From contig NZ_SZVI01000010.1 in the NCBI RefSeq assembly GCF_013416775.1, positions 124,001-188,000 on the forward strand: a stretch of 64,000 bases of DNA. Reading direction: 5' to 3'. Numbering within the stretch: the stretch's first letter is position 1; every line of letters begins with the position of its first letter. The notes beneath the pieces are model-generated. The model was given only the letters and a program-made list of their open reading frames with translations, searched no databases and was not told the DNA's origin. The position numbers and the translations under genes are program-made. Shown piece by piece: positions 53,369 to 62,812 of this stretch. The DNA is from Rhodoferax sp. BLA1 (GTDB taxonomy: Bacteria; Pseudomonadota; Gammaproteobacteria; Burkholderiales; Burkholderiaceae_C).

Positions 53369-55384
53369 ATGCAAGCTGCTTTACCTCCTTTCCCATCCCT
53401 TGATATTCACCTGTTGCCGGCCGCGCTGTTGACCGGAGGCTTGCTCGTTGGCGGCCAGGCACTGGCCCAGGTCGTCGCTTCGGTGTCTGAGAAAGACTTT
53501 TTGTCGGACATGCCGATTGTGCTGAGTGTGTCGCGCTTGCCGCAGCGCTTGGACGAGACACCCGGTGCGGTGAGCATTCTGGATCGCGACACCATCCGCA
53601 ACTCTGGCGCGCGCGATGTGGCCGATCTGCTGCGCCTGGTGCCGGGTTTTCAGGTCAGCAACGCGTTTGAGAGTGTGGCGCCGCTGGTCAGTTACCACGG
53701 TGCGTTTGACGCCTACTCGAACCGGCTGGAAGTGCAGATTGACGGGCGTTCGGTGTATTCGCCGTATTTCATTGGCAGCGTTGGCCCGGGTCTGCAGACG
53801 GTGGCGATCGAGGACATTGAGCGCATTGAGGTGCTGCGTGGCTCCAACTCGGCCGCTTATGGTGCCCGGGCGATGCTGGGGGTGATCAACATCGTGACCC
53901 GCCATACCGCCGACACGCTGGGTGCACAAGGCGCGGTCACCGTGGGTGAAAACGGTATCCGCGACACCCAGGCGCGCCTTGGCTGGGGTGACTGGCGCGG
54001 CAGCTTTCGCCTGACAGCGGACACCCGTGAGGACGACGGTCTGACCGGCGCCTACGGCCAGAACCGGGTCTCGCGCATCAACTTCCGTTCAGACCTTCGC
54101 CCCAATGGTGTGGATGAGGTGCAGGTGCGCCTGGGCGCGTTGAGCATCGATTCGGGTCGGGGCAGGGCGGGTGAAACCGGCAACGCCCAGCGACATTTTG
54201 ACTTTGGCTCAGCCTACGCCCAGCTCGATTACAAACACAGTCTGAGTGTGGACGAAGATGTGTCGCTTAAGCTGTCACACACGCAGGAGCGTTATGCCGA
54301 TGGATTCCCCTATGACCTGCGACAACTCAACCGGGTTCGCCCCTTGTTGGATGACGCGTCCTACTTCATCAGTCGCCCTTTTACCGCCAGTGACATTTAC
54401 ACCGTCAGTGCCGACGGCACAGCCAGCAGTGATGTGCTGACCCTGCAGCACAGCTTGCGCCACGGTGATGCCCTCAGGCTGGTGTGGGGCGGGGAGTTTC
54501 GCAGCGAGCGGGTTCAGTCGCTGGCGCTGTACAACACACAAAGCACGTTTGTGAACGACTTCACCCGCTTGTTTGGCAATCTGGAGTGGCGTGTCGCCAA
54601 CAATTGGTTGCTGAACCTGGGGGCATTGGCCGAGCACAGCAGCGACAACGGTGACTCGCTGGCGCCGCGCCTGATGCTCAACTGGCATGTGTCGCCGGGA
54701 CACACCTTGCGCGCTGGCCTCTCCAAAGCCTACCGCCCGCCCAGCAACCTGGAGCGTTTTGCGGATGTCCGGTATTACTGGAACGGTCATCAGCTGATGC
54801 AGACCGGACGTGGCAACAGCCAGCTGCAGCCCGAAGAGCTGATGAGCAAGGAGGTAGGTTATCTGGGCGAATTTCCGCAGTGGCGCATGGCGCTGGACGT
54901 TCGGGTGTTTGATGAGCAGCTCAAACACTTTGTCCGGATCACGGATGGACGAATCAAGTCCTACCTCAATGACGAGAGTTTTGCAATTCGGGGTGCCGAA
55001 TACCAACTCAAATGGCAGCCCTGGGGTGGCGCGCAGTTTGTGCTGAATCAGACCTACACCGATATCACCACGGTCAATCGTGGCGACGCCCTGGCTGCGC
55101 CGCAGCTGGCCAGCACCCTGAGTTATGCACAAAAATTGCCAGGGCAGATGCAAGTGATGTTGACGCATGTTGACAGCCGCGGGTGGTCCATGTTTGGTGG
55201 TAGTGAGCTGGATGCACAAGCCTCACGGCGCACCGATCTGCGTCTGGCCAAAGCCCTGCGTTGGGGTTCACGGCGTGGTGAGATCGCGCTGGTGGTGCAG
55301 AACATGGGGTCGGCCTACCGCGACTTCAAAAAGGAGTTCGTGTTCGACAAGCAGGCGTACATCACCCTGCGTCTGGAAGACTGA
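53369..55384 (+). CDS. TonB-dependent outer membrane receptor
   Basis: Outer membrane receptor of 671 residues. After an N-terminal hydrophobic segment (LLPAALLTGGLLVGGQALAQ) comes a plug domain with RLDETPGAVSILDRDTIRNS, VADLLRLVPGFQVSNAF and VEVLRGSNSAAYGARAMLGV-type sequence. A 22-strand barrel with many aromatic strands ends at IALVVQNMGSAYRDFKKEF and a C-terminal LRLED. No obvious Glu-Thr-Val TonB box is visible. It is the first gene of a run with a periplasmic binding protein and a hybrid histidine kinase (9 bp, then a 4 bp overlap), so it may serve signal uptake as much as nutrient import. The ligand is unknown. Confidence 0.92.
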   Translation: MQAALPPFPSLDIHLLPAALLTGGLLVGGQALAQVVASVSEKDFLSDMPIVLSVSRLPQRLDETPGAVSILDRDTIRNSGARDVADLLRLVPGFQVSNAFESVAPLVSYHGAFDAYSNRLEVQIDGRSVYSPYFIGSVGPGLQTVAIEDIERIEVLRGSNSAAYGARAMLGVINIVTRHTADTLGAQGAVTVGENGIRDTQARLGWGDWRGSFRLTADTREDDGLTGAYGQNRVSRINFRSDLRPNGVDEVQVRLGALSIDSGRGRAGETGNAQRHFDFGSAYAQLDYKHSLSVDEDVSLKLSHTQERYADGFPYDLRQLNRVRPLLDDASYFISRPFTASDIYTVSADGTASSDVLTLQHSLRHGDALRLVWGGEFRSERVQSLALYNTQSTFVNDFTRLFGNLEWRVANNWLLNLGALAEHSSDNGDSLAPRLMLNWHVSPGHTLRAGLSKAYRPPSNLERFADVRYYWNGHQLMQTGRGNSQLQPEELMSKEVGYLGEFPQWRMALDVRVFDEQLKHFVRITDGRIKSYLNDESFAIRGAEYQLKWQPWGGAQFVLNQTYTDITTVNRGDALAAPQLASTLSYAQKLPGQMQVMLTHVDSRGWSMFGGSELDAQASRRTDLRLAKALRWGSRRGEIALVVQNMGSAYRDFKKEFVFDKQAYITLRLED

Positions 55385-55392
55385 ACCCGCTC

Positions 55393-56346
55393 ATGGCCGT
55401 GGTCTTGCGCTCTGTGCTCCTGGTCTTGACGCTCGGCGTTTGGGGTGCCTGGGCACAGGTGCCGGATGTGACGGCCCGGGTGCTCATCGTCAGCAGCGAT
55501 ACGGCCGCCGCGTACACCCAAACCGCCGAGGCGCTGACCGACCATCTGGTGCGCCAAGGCATTGCTCGGGTCGATATCGTGCAGTCTTTGGCAACTGAGC
55601 TGGCGGCACGATTCAAATCGGGCCAGCCACCACGCCCCAACGTTTATGTGGCACTGGGCAGCGAGGCCACACAACTGCTGGCGGCTTCTGGCACCCAGGC
55701 GCCGGTTTTGAGCGCCCTGATCCCGCGCCGCAGTTTTGAGCGCATTGTGCGCAGCCAGGGCAAAACGGTCTCTGCCCGCTTGAGTGCGATTTACCTAGAC
55801 CAGCCTCTGGCACGTCAGTTGGCTTTGGTTCGGTTGGCCTTGCCGCAGGCCAAGCGACTGGGTGTGCTGTGGGGTGCCGAGTCCGCTGACCGGGCGACAG
55901 GGTTGAGACCGCTGGTGACAGCTAACGGCTTGGAATTGCAGGAGACAAGAGTCACCCAGGCCGACGATTTGCCCTTGGCCCTGGCGCAGGTGTTGGGCGG
56001 CAGCGATGTGCTGCTGGCTTTGGCAGACCCGGCGATTTACAACAGCAACACCCTTCAAAACATTCTGATGTCGAGTTTTCGTGCACGTGTTCCCCTTGTC
56101 GCTTTTTCTCCAGCCTATGTGCGTGCAGGCGCGGTATTGGCGCTCTACACCACACCCTTGCAGGCGGGCCAGCAGGCGGCCGAGCTGGTGCTGGGGGTGT
56201 TGCGTGGCAAGTCCCTGCCAGACCATGTGCTGGAGCCCAATGATTTTGAGGTGGGTGTGAATGCTCATGTGGCACGTGTGTTGGACTTGACGCTTGATGC
56301 ACAGGCACTGCGTTTGGCCTTGCGACGTCTGGAGCGACTCCCATGA
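55393..56346 (+). CDS. ABC-transporter substrate-binding-like periplasmic protein
   Basis: Periplasmic protein of 317 residues, signal peptide SVLLVLTLGVWGAWAQ. The type I binding-protein fold of the TrpX/DUF534-like ABC substrate-binding family is suggested by RVLIVSSDTAAAYTQTAEAL, NVYVALGSEATQLL, KRLGVLWGAESADRA and VPLVAFSPAYVRAGAVLALY. No permease or ATPase gene is near. The gene overlaps the histidine kinase start (ATGA), so the protein may present its ligand to the kinase or receive it from the TonB receptor. Confidence 0.82.
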   Translation: MAVVLRSVLLVLTLGVWGAWAQVPDVTARVLIVSSDTAAAYTQTAEALTDHLVRQGIARVDIVQSLATELAARFKSGQPPRPNVYVALGSEATQLLAASGTQAPVLSALIPRRSFERIVRSQGKTVSARLSAIYLDQPLARQLALVRLALPQAKRLGVLWGAESADRATGLRPLVTANGLELQETRVTQADDLPLALAQVLGGSDVLLALADPAIYNSNTLQNILMSSFRARVPLVAFSPAYVRAGAVLALYTTPLQAGQQAAELVLGVLRGKSLPDHVLEPNDFEVGVNAHVARVLDLTLDAQALRLALRRLERLP

Positions 56347-58310
56347 AGAAGACACTTGACATCCGCAGTCGCATGCTGTTGGCGGCCCTGTTACCGCTGG
56401 CCCTGATCAGCACCTTGTTGGCCACCGTGTTCCTGTTGGCCCGTTTTGGCGACATGCAAGCGGCCTACGACCAGCGCAACCGTGCGGTGGTGCGACAGGC
56501 CTCGGTGGCCAGTGAATATGGTCTGTTCTCGGGCAATGTGCCGCAGTTGCAGGCGCTGGCCGTGGGCGCTTTGCAAGAAACCGATGTGCGCTGGGTGGGC
56601 ATTTTGAACGTCAAGGGCCAGCTCTTGGCCAGCGCGGGTCAGGCCGACCAGGCGTTTTCCTTACCCATGAGTGGTCTGGAAATGCAGGGTTTTGCGCCAG
56701 ACCGGCGGCTGGACTGGCTGGCACAGCCGGTGTTTCCAAGCACCGTCGCGATCGACGATCTGTTCGAAAACAGTGGCGTGCAAAAGTCCCCCTCTCCGGT
56801 GCAACTGGGCCAGGTGGTGATGGTGTTTTCGCGCCAGAGTGTGGACACCCGCAAACACGATTTGTTGCTCTCGGGCGGGGTGATTGGTGCCTTGAGTCTG
56901 CTCTTTGGCATGGCTTTGGCGGTGGTTTTGAGCCGGGGCGTGATCCGCCCGATCACCCGCATCACACACTTGGTCGAGCGTATTGGCCAAGGCGATTTTG
57001 CGGCGGTGGACAAGCTCTGTGACCCGGCTTTTGCGCACGACCCGCTGCAGGATTTACAGCGCCATATCCACCTGATGGCCAAGCGCCTGTCAGAGGCTCG
57101 GGTTGAATTGGAGCAGCAAATCGAACTGGCCACCCAAGCCCTGCGCGAAAAAAAGGACGAGGCAGAACAGGCGAACGTGGCCAAATCGCGGTTTTTGGCT
57201 GCGGCCAGCCATGACTTGCGCCAACCCACCCATGCGCTGGGTCTGTTTGTGTCACGCCTGGCGCAGCTGCCACATGACCGCCAGACTGGCGAGCTGATTG
57301 GCAACCTGGACGCTTCGGTGCGCGCCATGCAAAACCTGCTGGACGGTTTGCTGGACATTTCGCGCCTGGAGGCTGGTGCGGTGCAGGTCGACAAGCGGCC
57401 CTTTGCCCTGTCTGGCTTGTTTGACCAGTTGCAGCAGGCGCTGAGCGCCGAGGCCGCTGACAAAGGCTTGCGTTTGCGTGTGCGACCCACCCCCTTGTGG
57501 GTGAAGAGTGATGCCACCCTGATCTACCGCGTGTTGCTCAATCTGGTGGGCAATGCCTTGCGTTATACCGAACGTGGTGGTGTGCTGGTGGCGGCGCGCC
57601 AGAGGGCGTCGGGGCGGGTTGAACTGCAGGTGTGGGACAGCGGCATTGGCATTGCGCCGGAACACCAGCAGGCGGTGTTTGCCGAGTTTTACCAGGTGGG
57701 CAATGCGGCGCGGGACCGCACCAAGGGCTTGGGTCTGGGGCTCAACATTGTTCAGCGCACGGCGAATTTGCTGGGGCATCCGTTGAAGATGTTGTCGCTG
57801 CCTGGCAAGGGCACACGTTTTACCTTGAGTTTGCCGTCTGTCGCGGGCCCCCGTACCCTGGAGGAAGAGGTCAGCAAAGACAAAGTTGTGCCTGATGATG
57901 TGCGTGACCGTTGTGCGCTGGTGGTGGAGGACGATGCACTGGCCCGCAGCGCCCTGGTGGGTTTGCTGGTTAGTTGGGGCATGCGGGTGGCGCAGGCACG
58001 TGGTGCGTCGGACGCAATAGAGTGTCTGGCCCAGGGCCTGGTGCCTGATGTGATTGTGAGTGACTACCGCTTGCAAGAGGGACACAACGGTATGCAGCTG
58101 GTGCAAGGCTTGCGCCAGCGCCTTGGCACCGCCACACCGGCTTGCTTGATGAGTGGGGATACCGATCCCGGGCTGATCCAGGCGGCGCAGGCGGCCGGTT
58201 TGACGCTGCTGCACAAACCTGTGCGCCCGGCTAAGTTACGCAGCCTGCTGCGCCACCTGTTGATGGAGCAAGCGGATCAGCGGGAGGTGACAGGCGCCGA
58301 CTTGTCGTAG
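56343..58310 (+). CDS. Hybrid sensor histidine kinase with receiver domain
   Basis: Membrane kinase of 655 residues. TM1 lies at about 11-33 (MLLAALLPLALISTLLATVF), the periplasmic sensor domain at 34-175, TM2 at 176-198 and a HAMP domain at 199-252. A coiled coil (253-280) leads to HisKA with phospho-His290 in FLAAASHDLRQPTHALGLFV. The HATPase follows with LLNLVGNALRYTERGGVLVA, WDSGIGIAPEHQ and TKGLGLGLNIVQRTANLLG, and a C-terminal receiver (about 525-640) has VVEDDALARS and DVIVSDYRLQEGHNG. It overlaps the binding-protein gene by 4 bp and the convergent response regulator gene by 34 bp, which identifies its likely partner. Confidence 0.94.
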   Translation: MKKTLDIRSRMLLAALLPLALISTLLATVFLLARFGDMQAAYDQRNRAVVRQASVASEYGLFSGNVPQLQALAVGALQETDVRWVGILNVKGQLLASAGQADQAFSLPMSGLEMQGFAPDRRLDWLAQPVFPSTVAIDDLFENSGVQKSPSPVQLGQVVMVFSRQSVDTRKHDLLLSGGVIGALSLLFGMALAVVLSRGVIRPITRITHLVERIGQGDFAAVDKLCDPAFAHDPLQDLQRHIHLMAKRLSEARVELEQQIELATQALREKKDEAEQANVAKSRFLAAASHDLRQPTHALGLFVSRLAQLPHDRQTGELIGNLDASVRAMQNLLDGLLDISRLEAGAVQVDKRPFALSGLFDQLQQALSAEAADKGLRLRVRPTPLWVKSDATLIYRVLLNLVGNALRYTERGGVLVAARQRASGRVELQVWDSGIGIAPEHQQAVFAEFYQVGNAARDRTKGLGLGLNIVQRTANLLGHPLKMLSLPGKGTRFTLSLPSVAGPRTLEEEVSKDKVVPDDVRDRCALVVEDDALARSALVGLLVSWGMRVAQARGASDAIECLAQGLVPDVIVSDYRLQEGHNGMQLVQGLRQRLGTATPACLMSGDTDPGLIQAAQAAGLTLLHKPVRPAKLRSLLRHLLMEQADQREVTGADLS

Positions 58311-58930
58311 CCCCAGCGGCCCGCTTCCAGGGCGGCCTGGGTGCGGGTCTTGACACCAAAACCCCGCAAGATGCTGCTGACATGGTTTTTGACGGTTTCG
58401 TCCGACAGAGACAGCTGCTCGCTGATGTCGCGGTTGCTGCAGCCACCCAGCAACAATTGCAGCACCTCCTGCTGGCGCGGTGTGAAGACCGGCGCCCTGA
58501 TCTCGGAACAGGCTGGGGTTTCCTGGTGAGCCGACCTGAATTCCAGCGGTGAATAGACCTCGCCACGCAGCACCTGACGCAATGCATGCAACAACTCGTC
58601 ACTCAAGCCAGACTTGGTGACAAACCCGGCCGCACCTTGCGCCAAGACCCGTTGTGCAATGCTGGGGTTGGCCGAGCCCGACAGAATCACCACCGGTAGC
58701 TCCGGGTGGCGCTCACCAAAAATGGCCAGGGCGGCCAAGCCGTTCATATCGGGCAGGTGGTAGTCCAGCAGCACCAGGTCCAGGTCGGGGTGGGCTGCAG
58801 CCAGCACAAAAGCACGAGTGCAGTCGGCGGCTTCAAACACCTCGGTGGTCTCTTGGGGTGACAAACCCTGCAGCACCTGGCAAAGGCCCGCACGCACCAG
58901 CGCATGATCATCCACCACCAGAATCTTCAC
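58277..58930 (-). CDS. NarL/FixJ-type response regulator
   Basis: DNA-binding regulator of 217 residues. Receiver at 1-120 with acidic pocket VVDDHA and phospho-acceptor Asp56 in LVLLDYHLPDMNG. The LuxR-type HTH at about 148-210 carries TPRQQEVLQLLLGGCSNRDI and SDETVKNHVSSILRGFGVKT. The start is GTG at 58928-58930, 26 bp from the divergent dnaE start. The coding sequence overlaps the end of the hybrid kinase gene on the other strand by 34 bp, so the genes form a tail-to-tail pair whose transcripts are partly antisense. Confidence 0.94.
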   Translation of the reverse strand: MKILVVDDHALVRAGLCQVLQGLSPQETTEVFEAADCTRAFVLAAAHPDLDLVLLDYHLPDMNGLAALAIFGERHPELPVVILSGSANPSIAQRVLAQGAAGFVTKSGLSDELLHALRQVLRGEVYSPLEFRSAHQETPACSEIRAPVFTPRQQEVLQLLLGGCSNRDISEQLSLSDETVKNHVSSILRGFGVKTRTQAALEAGRWGYDKSAPVTSR

Positions 58931-58956
58931 CTTGACCGCCTTGCTGCTTTCCTACA

Positions 58957-61900
58957 ATGCAGGTTATGTTTGTTCACTTGCGCCTACACACCGAATTTTC
59001 CGTCATTGACGGCACCAACCGGATCGACGAGATTGTCAAATCTGCCGCTTCGGACCAACAACCGGCCTTGGCCATCACCGACCTCAGCAACCTGTTTGGT
59101 GCGGTCAAATTTTACAAAGAAGGGCGCAAGCGCGGCGTCAAACCGATCATCGGCGCTGAAATATGGCTCGAAGGCCTGGGCAAAGAGGCCACCCAGCTGT
59201 CCCGGGTGTTGCTTTTGGTGCAAAACCATGCCGGTTACCTGAACTTGTCCGAGTTGTTGGCACGCGCCTGGACCCAAAACGGCACAAAAACCCAGGCCAG
59301 CATCAGCCTGGCTTGGCTCAATGAGCTCAATGGCGGATTGATTTGCCTCTCAGGTGCGCAGGCCGGGCCGGTAGGGCAGGCACTGTTGCAAGGCGACGAA
59401 GCACGGGCGTTTGATGCGGCCATGCAACTGGCCAACGTGTTCCCGCACCGTTTTTACCTGGAGTTGCAACGCGCCGGGCGAGCGGAAGACGAGCCACAGG
59501 TGGCCGCTGCGGTGCAGCTGGCGCAACGCATGCAGTTGCCGGTGGTGGCGACTCACCCGATCCAGTTTGCAGCACCTGAAGACTTTGAGGCCCATGAAGC
59601 CCGGGTTTGTATTGCCGAGGGCGAAATTCTGGCCAACCCGCGCCGGGTGCGCCGTTTCACCCGTGAGCAACACTTCAAAACCGCCGCGCAGATGGCCGAG
59701 CTGTTTGCCGATGTGCCCAGCGCCCTGGCCAACAGTGTCGAGATCGCCAGGCGCTGCAACCTGAGCCTGGTGTTGGGCAAGCCGCAGTTGCCGGACTTTC
59801 CGATTCCACCGGTCAACGGTGTAGTCATGGGGGCTGATGAGTATTTTCGCTACGCTTCACATGAGGGCTTGAAAGAGCGGATGGCGCACCTGTACCCGGA
59901 CCCCGCCAAGCGTGAGGCCGAGATGCCGCGTTATGTCGAACGCCTCGAATTCGAGCTGGTCACCATCCTGAAAATGGGTTTCCCAGGCTACTTCCTGATT
60001 GTGGGCGACTTCATCAACTGGGCCAAGAACAACGGTTGCCCCGTGGGGCCCGGGCGGGGTTCTGGCGCCGGTTCTCTGGTGGCCTACGCGCTCAAGATCA
60101 CCGACCTGGACCCGTTGCAATACAACCTGCTGTTTGAACGTTTCCTGAACCCCGAGCGGGTGTCGATGCCCGACTTCGACATCGACTTCTGCCAGGGCAA
60201 CCGTGACCGCGTGATTGACTACGTCAAGGACAAATACGGCAAGGACGCGGTGAGCCAGATTGCCACCTTTGGCACCATGGCCGCACGTGCGGCGATCCGC
60301 GACGTGGGTCGGGTGCTGGACATGAGCTACACCTTTTGTGACGGCATTAGTAAACTGATCCCGAACAAGCCGGGTGTAGCCGTCACCCTGCAACTGCCGC
60401 CACCCGATAAGTCAAAAGACGACAAGATGGTCTACGCCACCGAGGCAGAACCCATCCTGGCCGAGCGCGAAGCCAAAGAAGAAGACGTGCGCACCTTGCT
60501 GGAGCTGGCGCGCAAATTGGAAGGCATGACCCGCAACATCGGCATGCACGCCGGGGGCGTGCTGATCGCACCGGGCAAACTCACCGACTTCTGCCCGCTC
60601 TACCAGCAGCCTGGCAGCGAATCGGCGGTGAGCCAGTACGACAAGAACGACGTGGAGGCTGTGGGCCTGGTCAAGTTCGACTTTTTGGGTCTGGCCACCC
60701 TGACCATTCTGGAGATTGCGCGCGAGTTCATCGTCAAACGCCACAAGGGTCAGGAAAACTTTGCCTTCGAGAACCTGCCGCTCGACGACAAACCCACCTA
60801 CCGACTGTTTCAGGACGGCAAAACCGAAGCGGTGTTCCAGTTTGAAAGCCGTGGCATGCAAGGCATGTTGCGTGACGCCAAACCCACGCGTCTGGAAGAC
60901 CTGATTGCGCTCAATGCGTTGTACCGCCCAGGCCCGATGGACCTGATCCCGAGCTTTGTGGCGCGTAAACATGGGCGCGAGGTGGTGGAGTACCCGCACC
61001 CGCTGGTGGCCAACATGCTGTCTGAGACCTACGGCATCATGGTCTACCAGGAGCAGGTGATGCAGACCGCGCAGATTCTGGGCGGTTATTCACTCGGTGG
61101 CGCCGACATGTTGCGCCGCGCCATGGGTAAAAAAGACGCGGCAGAGATGGCCAAACACCGCCAGATCTTCCGCGATGGTGCTGCCAAAAACGACATCAGC
61201 CAAGACAAGGCTGACGAAGTGTTTGACTTGATGGAAAAGTTTGCCGGTTACGGCTTCAACAAGTCGCACGCTGCTGCTTACTCGCTGTTGGCCTACCACA
61301 CGGCCTGGCTCAAGGTGCATTACACCGCCGAGTTCTTTTGCGCCAACATGACGGTGGAAATGGACGACACCGACAAGCTCAAGGTCTTGTTGGAAGACGC
61401 CATCAAGATGGGTCTGAGTTTTGAACCACCGGATGTGAACCGGGGTGTCAGCCGGTTTGAGCCAGTCTCTGACAAAGTCATCCGTTATGGCCTGAGCGCC
61501 GTCAAGGGCAGTGGCCAACAGGCGATTGAAGCCATTGTGGCGGCGCGTGAGGGCCGGGGTGTGGGCCCGCTGGGTGACACACGCGGCCCGTTCAAGAGCC
61601 TGTTTGACTTCTGCGCCCGGGTCGACCGCAGCCGCATCAACAAACGCACGGTCGAGGCGCTGATCAAGGCCGGGGCCTTTGATGCGATCCACCTCAACCG
61701 CGCCAGCCTGCTGGCCAGTGTCGACCTGGCCTTCGAGTTTGGCGCCGCCACCTTGGCCAACGCCAACCAGTGCAGCTTGTTTGACATGGGAGGTCCCGAT
61801 GAGCTGGGCTCCAGCACCCAGGAGCCGGAGCTGGTTCAGGCCACGCCCTGGGGGATCAAAGAGCGTCTCACCTTTGAGAAAACCGCGGTCGGCTTTTATC

Positions 61901-62529
61901 TGTCAGGCCATCTGTTTGACGAGGTGGCCGATGAGGTGCGCCGTTTTGCGCGGCGCGCCATTGACGACCTGATCGACACCCGTGAGCCGCAGCTGCTCGC
62001 AGGCATCGTCACCGATTTCCGCGTCATCAACGGCCAGCGCGGCAAGCTGGCGCTGTTCAAGCTCGACGACAAGTCGGGTGTGATCGAGGCGCGTGCCGAC
62101 GAGGCGCTGATCAACGCCCACAAAAACCTGCTCAAAGACGACGAACTCATCATTGTCATGGGCAAGCAGCAACCCGACCGCTTCTCGGGTGGCATGCAGC
62201 TCACCGTGACCCAAATCTGGGACCTGGAGCAGGCGCGCTGCCGTTTTGGCAAGTTCCTGCGGGTGACGATGCCCAAGCAGGCGCAGGGCAGGGCGCCCGA
62301 TGTAGCGCGGCTGATCAAGGACTACCCGGCGCAGCGTGAAGAAACCGAACAAGGTGTTTTGATGCGTGGTCTGCAGGTGCGAATGGCTTTGACCTGCCAG
62401 GGTGATGAGGGCGCTGCGGCGGTGGAATTACAGTTCGGTGAACGCGCCCGTTTCTACCCCAGCAACGCGGCCCTGGCCAGCTGGTGGGCGCAGGTGGCGC
62501 CTGGCACCGCTGCCATTGTTTATGACTGA
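58957..62529 (+). CDS. dnaE: DNA polymerase III alpha subunit
   Basis: Replicative polymerase catalytic subunit, 1190 residues. The PHP domain comes first (VHLRLHTEFSVIDGTNRI; ITDLSNLFGAVKFYKEGRKR). The polymerase core follows with GPGRGSGAGSLVAYALKITD, catalytic Asp residues in MPDFDIDFCQGNRDRVI, and the NIGMHAGGVLIAPGKLTDF and KKDAAEMAKHRQIFRDGAAK regions. The helix-hairpin-helix with GYGFNKSHAAAYSLLAYHTA and the C-terminal OB fold complete the DnaE layout. The PHP metal ligands are incomplete (DLSN where active PHP domains have DHxN), as in the non-proofreading E. coli enzyme. The promoter must lie within or across the neighbouring response regulator gene; TTGACC and TACAAT are spaced only 15 bp apart. 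Confidence 0.97.
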   Translation: MQVMFVHLRLHTEFSVIDGTNRIDEIVKSAASDQQPALAITDLSNLFGAVKFYKEGRKRGVKPIIGAEIWLEGLGKEATQLSRVLLLVQNHAGYLNLSELLARAWTQNGTKTQASISLAWLNELNGGLICLSGAQAGPVGQALLQGDEARAFDAAMQLANVFPHRFYLELQRAGRAEDEPQVAAAVQLAQRMQLPVVATHPIQFAAPEDFEAHEARVCIAEGEILANPRRVRRFTREQHFKTAAQMAELFADVPSALANSVEIARRCNLSLVLGKPQLPDFPIPPVNGVVMGADEYFRYASHEGLKERMAHLYPDPAKREAEMPRYVERLEFELVTILKMGFPGYFLIVGDFINWAKNNGCPVGPGRGSGAGSLVAYALKITDLDPLQYNLLFERFLNPERVSMPDFDIDFCQGNRDRVIDYVKDKYGKDAVSQIATFGTMAARAAIRDVGRVLDMSYTFCDGISKLIPNKPGVAVTLQLPPPDKSKDDKMVYATEAEPILAEREAKEEDVRTLLELARKLEGMTRNIGMHAGGVLIAPGKLTDFCPLYQQPGSESAVSQYDKNDVEAVGLVKFDFLGLATLTILEIAREFIVKRHKGQENFAFENLPLDDKPTYRLFQDGKTEAVFQFESRGMQGMLRDAKPTRLEDLIALNALYRPGPMDLIPSFVARKHGREVVEYPHPLVANMLSETYGIMVYQEQVMQTAQILGGYSLGGADMLRRAMGKKDAAEMAKHRQIFRDGAAKNDISQDKADEVFDLMEKFAGYGFNKSHAAAYSLLAYHTAWLKVHYTAEFFCANMTVEMDDTDKLKVLLEDAIKMGLSFEPPDVNRGVSRFEPVSDKVIRYGLSAVKGSGQQAIEAIVAAREGRGVGPLGDTRGPFKSLFDFCARVDRSRINKRTVEALIKAGAFDAIHLNRASLLASVDLAFEFGAATLANANQCSLFDMGGPDELGSSTQEPELVQATPWGIKERLTFEKTAVGFYLSGHLFDEVADEVRRFARRAIDDLIDTREPQLLAGIVTDFRVINGQRGKLALFKLDDKSGVIEARADEALINAHKNLLKDDELIIVMGKQQPDRFSGGMQLTVTQIWDLEQARCRFGKFLRVTMPKQAQGRAPDVARLIKDYPAQREETEQGVLMRGLQVRMALTCQGDEGAAAVELQFGERARFYPSNAALASWWAQVAPGTAAIVYD

Positions 62530-62534
62530 AATGG

Positions 62535-62576
62535 GTCTCTAGCCCTTATGTGTCAAAGGCGAGCAGCTATCAAATA
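62535..62576 (+). repeat. Palindromic repeat copy downstream of dnaE
   Basis: GTCTCTAGCCCTTATGTGTC then AAAGGCGAGCAGCTATCAAA: left arm and AGCAGCTAT tail are intact, right arm is AAAGGCG instead of AAGGGCT. It begins 6 bp after the dnaE stop. Confidence 0.8.
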
Positions 62577-62667
62577 AGGGGATGTGGGTTTTTGGCACAT
62601 GGCCACATCGGTTTGAAGCGCCCAGCAGTGTTACCCACCTGGCTCGGCTGCGTTTACACTGCGCAGG

Positions 62668-62762
62668 CTTGTCGGGGCGCCAGAGACGAAAGTCGAGGCT
62701 GAGACCACTTCTGTGGAACCCGCTGAACCTGATCGGGGTCATGCCCGCGTAGGGAACAACGC
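62668..62762 (+). ncRNA. TPP riboswitch (THI element)
   Basis: The conserved THI-box blocks are present in order: TCGGGGCGCC at the first stem, GAGGCTGAGA around 62695-62704, a variable hairpin ACCACTTCTGTGG, then ACCCGCTGAACCTGATC, GGGTCATGCCCGCGTAGGGA. It lies about 100 bp upstream of thiC and in the same sense, as expected for thiamine pyrophosphate control of thiC. The expression platform between 62765 and the Shine-Dalgarno at 62848 shows no obvious U-tract terminator, so control may act on translation initiation. Confidence 0.93.
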
Positions 62763-62812
62763 AATTGGCATCGGTGCACCTGAGGGCGGCTCACAAGATC
62801 TTCCCAGGTTGA

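Noticed and set aside
62539..62742. Minus-strand open frame of 67 codons in the thiC leader
   Set aside because: It covers the repeat copy and part of the TPP riboswitch and has no family-like features.
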